Positions 11,908 through 14,410 of a stretch of 14,410 bases of DNA are shown piece after piece (the first letter of the stretch is position 1; each line of letters opens with the position of its first letter). Source of the DNA: Oscillospiraceae bacterium (GTDB lineage Bacteria; Bacillota_A; Clostridia; Oscillospirales; Oscillospiraceae). The notes under the pieces were generated by a model. It worked only from the letters and a program-made list of their open reading frames with translations. It was not told the origin of the DNA and did no database searches. A program made the position numbers and the translations under genes. The stretch lies in assembly GCA_017415945.1 (NCBI GenBank), contig JAFQDR010000195.1, forward strand, positions 1 to 14,410, read 5' to 3'.

Positions 11908-13329
11908 TTATTCGGATGCCTTAGGGCCTTTTTCTCCCTTGGGTCTGTGGTGTCTGCGGCGGCGGTTATGGTTTCCGCCGTTGCTCTTCTTTTCGCCGCC
12001 CTCGCCCTCTGCTTTGGGCTGAGCCTGGGGCTTCTCCGCCTGCTTTACGGGCTTTTCCTGCTTAGGTGCTTCGACCTTCTCTCCCTTAGGCTGACGAGGC
12101 TTTCTGCTGCGCTCACGCTGCTTCTTTTCCCCCTGCTTTTCCTGCTTGGGTGCCTCGGGCTTTTCCCCCTTGGGCTGCTTTTCCGCTGCGGGCTTTGCTG
12201 CATGCTTGGGCTGCTTTTTTTCGGGCTTCACGGGCTTTTCCTGCTGTTCGGCCTGCTTGGGGGCCTCTGCCTTTTCCCCGCCCTTGCGGCGGCTGCGGTC
12301 ACGGCCGCCCCTGCGCTTGCGGGCATTTTCATAGCTCGCCTTGGCATCCTGCTCCGCCTTTTCCGCGGCAGCCAGCTTTTCACGGCGCTCCCGCTTCTTA
12401 TCGTTGTCCGCGTAATCCTCCAGCAGCGCGAAGTTCCATTCGTCCGCAACAGGCTCTTCCTTCACGGGCTCCTCGGGTACATACTGTAGCACATGGGCGG
12501 GTACCTCCCCGTCCTTGGGTCTGCCGCCGGGCACAGCCGCTACCTGCTTTGCGGTGTAATTGCGCTGTTCGTTTTCACCGTCCAGCTTGACCTTCACGGT
12601 CTGGCGCAGCAGATTCACCTGAGTGATATTACCGTAGCCGTCGGGAGTCTCCACAAATGCACCGTTCTTGGGCACGGTCTTCACCAGATCCTCGTAGGCC
12701 TCCTGCTCATAGCGCAGGCAGCACATGAGTCTGCCGCAGGTGCCGGAGATCTTCTTGGGGTTCAGAGACAGATTCTGCACCTTTGCCATCTTGGTGGACA
12801 CAGGGTAGAACTCGCTCAAAAACTGGCTGCAGCAGAAGGGTCTGCCGCAGATGCCCAGACCGCCCAGCATCTTGGCCTCGTCACGGACGCCGATCTGGCG
12901 CAGCTCAATGCGGCTGCGGAAGACCCCGGCCAGATCCTTGACCAGCTCACGGAAGTCCACGCGCCCGTCGGAGGTAAAGAAGAAGGTGATCTTATTGCCG
13001 TCGAAATTGCATTCCACGTCCACCAGCTTCATATCCAGCCCGTGCTCAACGATCTTCTTTTTGCAGATTTCAAAGGCCTCAGCCTCACGCTTTTTGTTCT
13101 GTTCCGCAACACGCAGATCCGCAGCGGTGGCCACACGCAGCACAGGCTGCAGGGGCAGCACCACACGGTCATCGGCCACAGCGTGAACGCCCTGAGAGCA
13201 TATGGCCAGCTCTCTGCCGTTGGCGGTTTCCACAACCACCCTGTCCCCTTCCTTGGGGGTATTTCCGTTGGGGGCAAAGTAATATACCTTGCCGCAGCTC
13301 TTAAATTTGATGCTTACTACATCGATCAA
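11908..13329 (-). CDS. ricT: RicT/YaaT (PSP1-domain) protein with long basic low-complexity tail
   Basis: RicT works in the RicA-RicF-RicT complex of Firmicutes, which carries iron-sulfur clusters and guides RNase Y maturation of mRNAs; in Bacillus it also affects sporulation and competence. The PSP1-type core covers about residues 1-270. The conserved cysteines are all here: CGRPFCC (C161, C166, C167) and CGRLMCC (C198, C203, C204). The protein is 473 residues, about 170-200 longer than usual. The extra part (about 305-473) is charged and repetitive, with three PKGEK/EAPKQ-type repeats and a final RRRRHHRPKGEK cluster, and looks disordered and nucleic-acid binding. Start is TTG 13329: GAGG lies 8 bases upstream and the first residues IDVVSIKFK fit the family. 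It starts 10 bases after holB, and ends at a terminator. Confidence 0.92.
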   Translation of the reverse strand: MIDVVSIKFKSCGKVYYFAPNGNTPKEGDRVVVETANGRELAICSQGVHAVADDRVVLPLQPVLRVATAADLRVAEQNKKREAEAFEICKKKIVEHGLDMKLVDVECNFDGNKITFFFTSDGRVDFRELVKDLAGVFRSRIELRQIGVRDEAKMLGGLGICGRPFCCSQFLSEFYPVSTKMAKVQNLSLNPKKISGTCGRLMCCLRYEQEAYEDLVKTVPKNGAFVETPDGYGNITQVNLLRQTVKVKLDGENEQRNYTAKQVAAVPGGRPKDGEVPAHVLQYVPEEPVKEEPVADEWNFALLEDYADNDKKRERREKLAAAEKAEQDAKASYENARKRRGGRDRSRRKGGEKAEAPKQAEQQEKPVKPEKKQPKHAAKPAAEKQPKGEKPEAPKQEKQGEKKQRERSRKPRQPKGEKVEAPKQEKPVKQAEKPQAQPKAEGEGGEKKSNGGNHNRRRRHHRPKGEKGPKASE

Positions 13330-13339
13330 TGTTGTTTCC

Positions 13340-14146
13340 TCATTTCAATAGTTCAATACTCTTGACTGCAATGAGCCCAAACACGTGCTTCACGCCCGTA
13401 TTCACCGACAGATATTCCTTGCAGGTCTCCATCAGCTCCAAAATCGCCCAGCAATGGGTTTTGCTCAATCCGCAGTCCTGTTCCCGTCCGCTGAGAATAT
13501 CCGTCAGAACGCAGCTGACAGCATCTGCGAATTCATTCGCTGCTGCCACATCGCTTGCGCCCGCCTTTTGGTTGCACCATTTCAGCAGATCGGCACGCCT
13601 GCCCTTTCCTGTCAGGGTCAGATACTTCAGCACATCCTCCCGCAGCTCCTTATCAAGCTCCGGAGCGTCGTCATTGCCCGAAAGCTCAATACAGCGGGAG
13701 CGGACAGTCTCCAGCAGCATGGAGGGCGTAGCCGTAGACAGCACCAGTACCACCCCGCGGGGAGGCTCCTCCAGCAGCTTCAGCAGCGCATTTTGTGCGT
13801 TTTCGTTCATCAATTCCGCTTCGTGGATCACAAAGGCCTTACCGTTTGCCTCGTTGGACATGATCTGTGCCTGACCAATCATATCACGCACCTGATCCAC
13901 ACGGATCTCTTTTCTCACTTTGCCCTTATCATCGGTCTCACGGCGGATATGGATGATATCGGGGTGCACACCGTCCTTGGCCTTACGGCAGTCACGGCAG
14001 CTCCCACAGGGCTTATTGTCGGGATCGGCGCACACGGCAGCGGCGGACAGTGTTGCAACCGTACGGTCACGGACACTCTCCGACAGGGAAGCGGCGATAT
14101 ACGCGTGGGACAGACCACGGTTTTTACCAAACTTCAGTTCGCTCAC
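13340..14146 (-). CDS. holB: DNA polymerase III subunit delta' (clamp loader)
   Basis: AAA+-fold clamp-loader subunit, 268 residues. It begins SELKFGKNRGLSHAYIAA, the region where related subunits carry the P-loop; no GxxGxGK is present, so it should not bind ATP itself, as known for delta'. The zinc module is intact (C39, C47, C50, C53). The IRVDQVR, NENAQNALLKLLEEPP and TVRSRC motifs follow; the SRC motif holds the arginine finger that acts on a neighbouring ATPase subunit. GGAGG lies 6 bases before GTG 14146, which I take as the start; the open frame extends to 14161 without a better site. It is followed by ricT after 10 bases, as in Bacillus (holB-yaaT), and preceded by its own near-consensus promoter. 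Confidence 0.93.
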   Translation of the reverse strand: MSELKFGKNRGLSHAYIAASLSESVRDRTVATLSAAAVCADPDNKPCGSCRDCRKAKDGVHPDIIHIRRETDDKGKVRKEIRVDQVRDMIGQAQIMSNEANGKAFVIHEAELMNENAQNALLKLLEEPPRGVVLVLSTATPSMLLETVRSRCIELSGNDDAPELDKELREDVLKYLTLTGKGRRADLLKWCNQKAGASDVAAANEFADAVSCVLTDILSGREQDCGLSKTHCWAILELMETCKEYLSVNTGVKHVFGLIAVKSIELLK

Positions 14147-14174
14147 GCTGCACCTCCACACAATAATTCATAAT

Positions 14175-14203
14175 ATTGTACCCTGTTTTCATCGGTTAGT
14201 CAA
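14175..14203 (-). promoter_or_regulatory. Promoter of the holB-ricT operon
   Basis: Minus-strand TTGACT (14203-14198), a 17-base spacer, and TACAAT (14180-14175). Each box is one base off consensus. The predicted start lies about 22 bases before the GTG start codon. Confidence 0.85.
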
Positions 14204-14226
14204 CGAAATTATTCCCCTAAAACACC

Positions 14227-14260
14227 AAAAAATCCCACAGTGCTTGCGGCACTGTGGGAT
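14227..14260 (-). terminator. Strong minus-strand terminator of a gene right of the window
   Basis: Perfect 12-bp stem (14232-14243/14249-14260) with a 5-base loop, followed on the minus strand by TTTTTT (14232-14227). It stops transcripts from a minus-strand gene beyond base 14410 before they reach the holB promoter. Confidence 0.85.
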
Positions 14261-14262
14261 CT

Positions 14263-14410
14263 CAGACTCTCAAAAAATGCTTCGCAGAATTTCGTCCGTA
14301 AGGACGAAACAAAGTCAAATCTATTTTTCGCGCCGGCATGTACGAAGCGAAAAATACAAATAGGGCTGCAAGTGTGGAATTTGTTCGCAGAATGCGGACA
14401 AATTATGCGC
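14263..14410. repeat. Modular hairpin-array repeat, copy 3 (right end cut by window)
   Basis: Starts CAGACTCTCAAA (9 of 12 matches to the inverted right end of copy 2) and runs to the window edge after module C. Bases 14275-14410 are identical to bases 1-136. Orientation is the same as in copies 1 and 2. It lies immediately beside the terminator at 14227-14260, on the side from which a minus-strand transcript would arrive. Confidence 0.9.

Noticed and set aside
13340..14146. Inactivated clamp-loader gene because the P-loop is missing
   Set aside because: Delta' subunits commonly lack a working P-loop; the zinc module and SRC motif are intact and the frame is complete.

Overview
The window looks like a chromosomal housekeeping segment from a Gram-positive anaerobe of the Clostridia, most likely Oscillospirales/Oscillospiraceae. 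This rests on strong GGAGG ribosome sites, lipoproteins with Pro-Thr linkers, a holB-ricT gene pair as in Firmicutes, a TagO/WecA-type transferase, GC-rich codon use, and AT-rich intergenic DNA full of short palindromic repeats. The taxon is inferred from gene style and order; no rRNA marker is present. There is no phage module, transposase, CRISPR array or tRNA.

Layout. Bases 1-294: a modular hairpin repeat (copy 1) and a hairpin beyond a minus-strand lipoprotein gene. 295-2433 (minus): glutamyl-tRNA synthetase (gltX) followed by the lipoprotein, with a good promoter at 2491-2519. 2434-2822: two REP-like palindromic elements. 2823-6265 (plus): a class I/II aminotransferase, a MITE-like repeat, trpS, and a polyprenyl-phosphate sugar-1-phosphate transferase. 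6257-7114 (minus): three tightly packed small genes of unknown function. 7194-7661 (plus): a YfcE/MJ0936-type metallophosphodiesterase with a terminator. 7695-8016: palindromes and modular repeat copy 2. 8017-8583 (minus) and 8722-9429 (plus): a membrane-anchored extracytoplasmic protein and a FabG-like SDR oxidoreductase, divergent from a compact double promoter. 9430-9630: four hairpins between convergent genes. 9631-11836 (minus): an apparent operon of a class I methyltransferase, a DUF5131 cysteine-cluster protein and a VanX-like D-Ala-D-Ala dipeptidase lipoprotein. 11908-14146 (minus): holB and ricT under a near-consensus promoter. 14147-14410: a terminator belonging to a gene beyond the window, then modular repeat copy 3.

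Shared themes. Two aminoacyl-tRNA synthetases serve translation. The prenyl-phosphate transferase and the VanX-like dipeptidase serve the cell envelope. HolB serves replication, and RicT is a conserved regulator of RNA processing and development in Firmicutes. Three exported proteins share Pro-Thr linkers.

Most unusual content. First, a 225-278-nt modular hairpin element occurs three times in one orientation. In the two copies where it can be tested, it sits between the end of a minus-strand transcription unit and its terminator. Copies 1 and 3 are identical over all 136 bases visible in both. Second, there is an uncharacterised three-gene cluster at 6257-7114. Third, RicT carries a long basic, low-complexity C-terminal tail.
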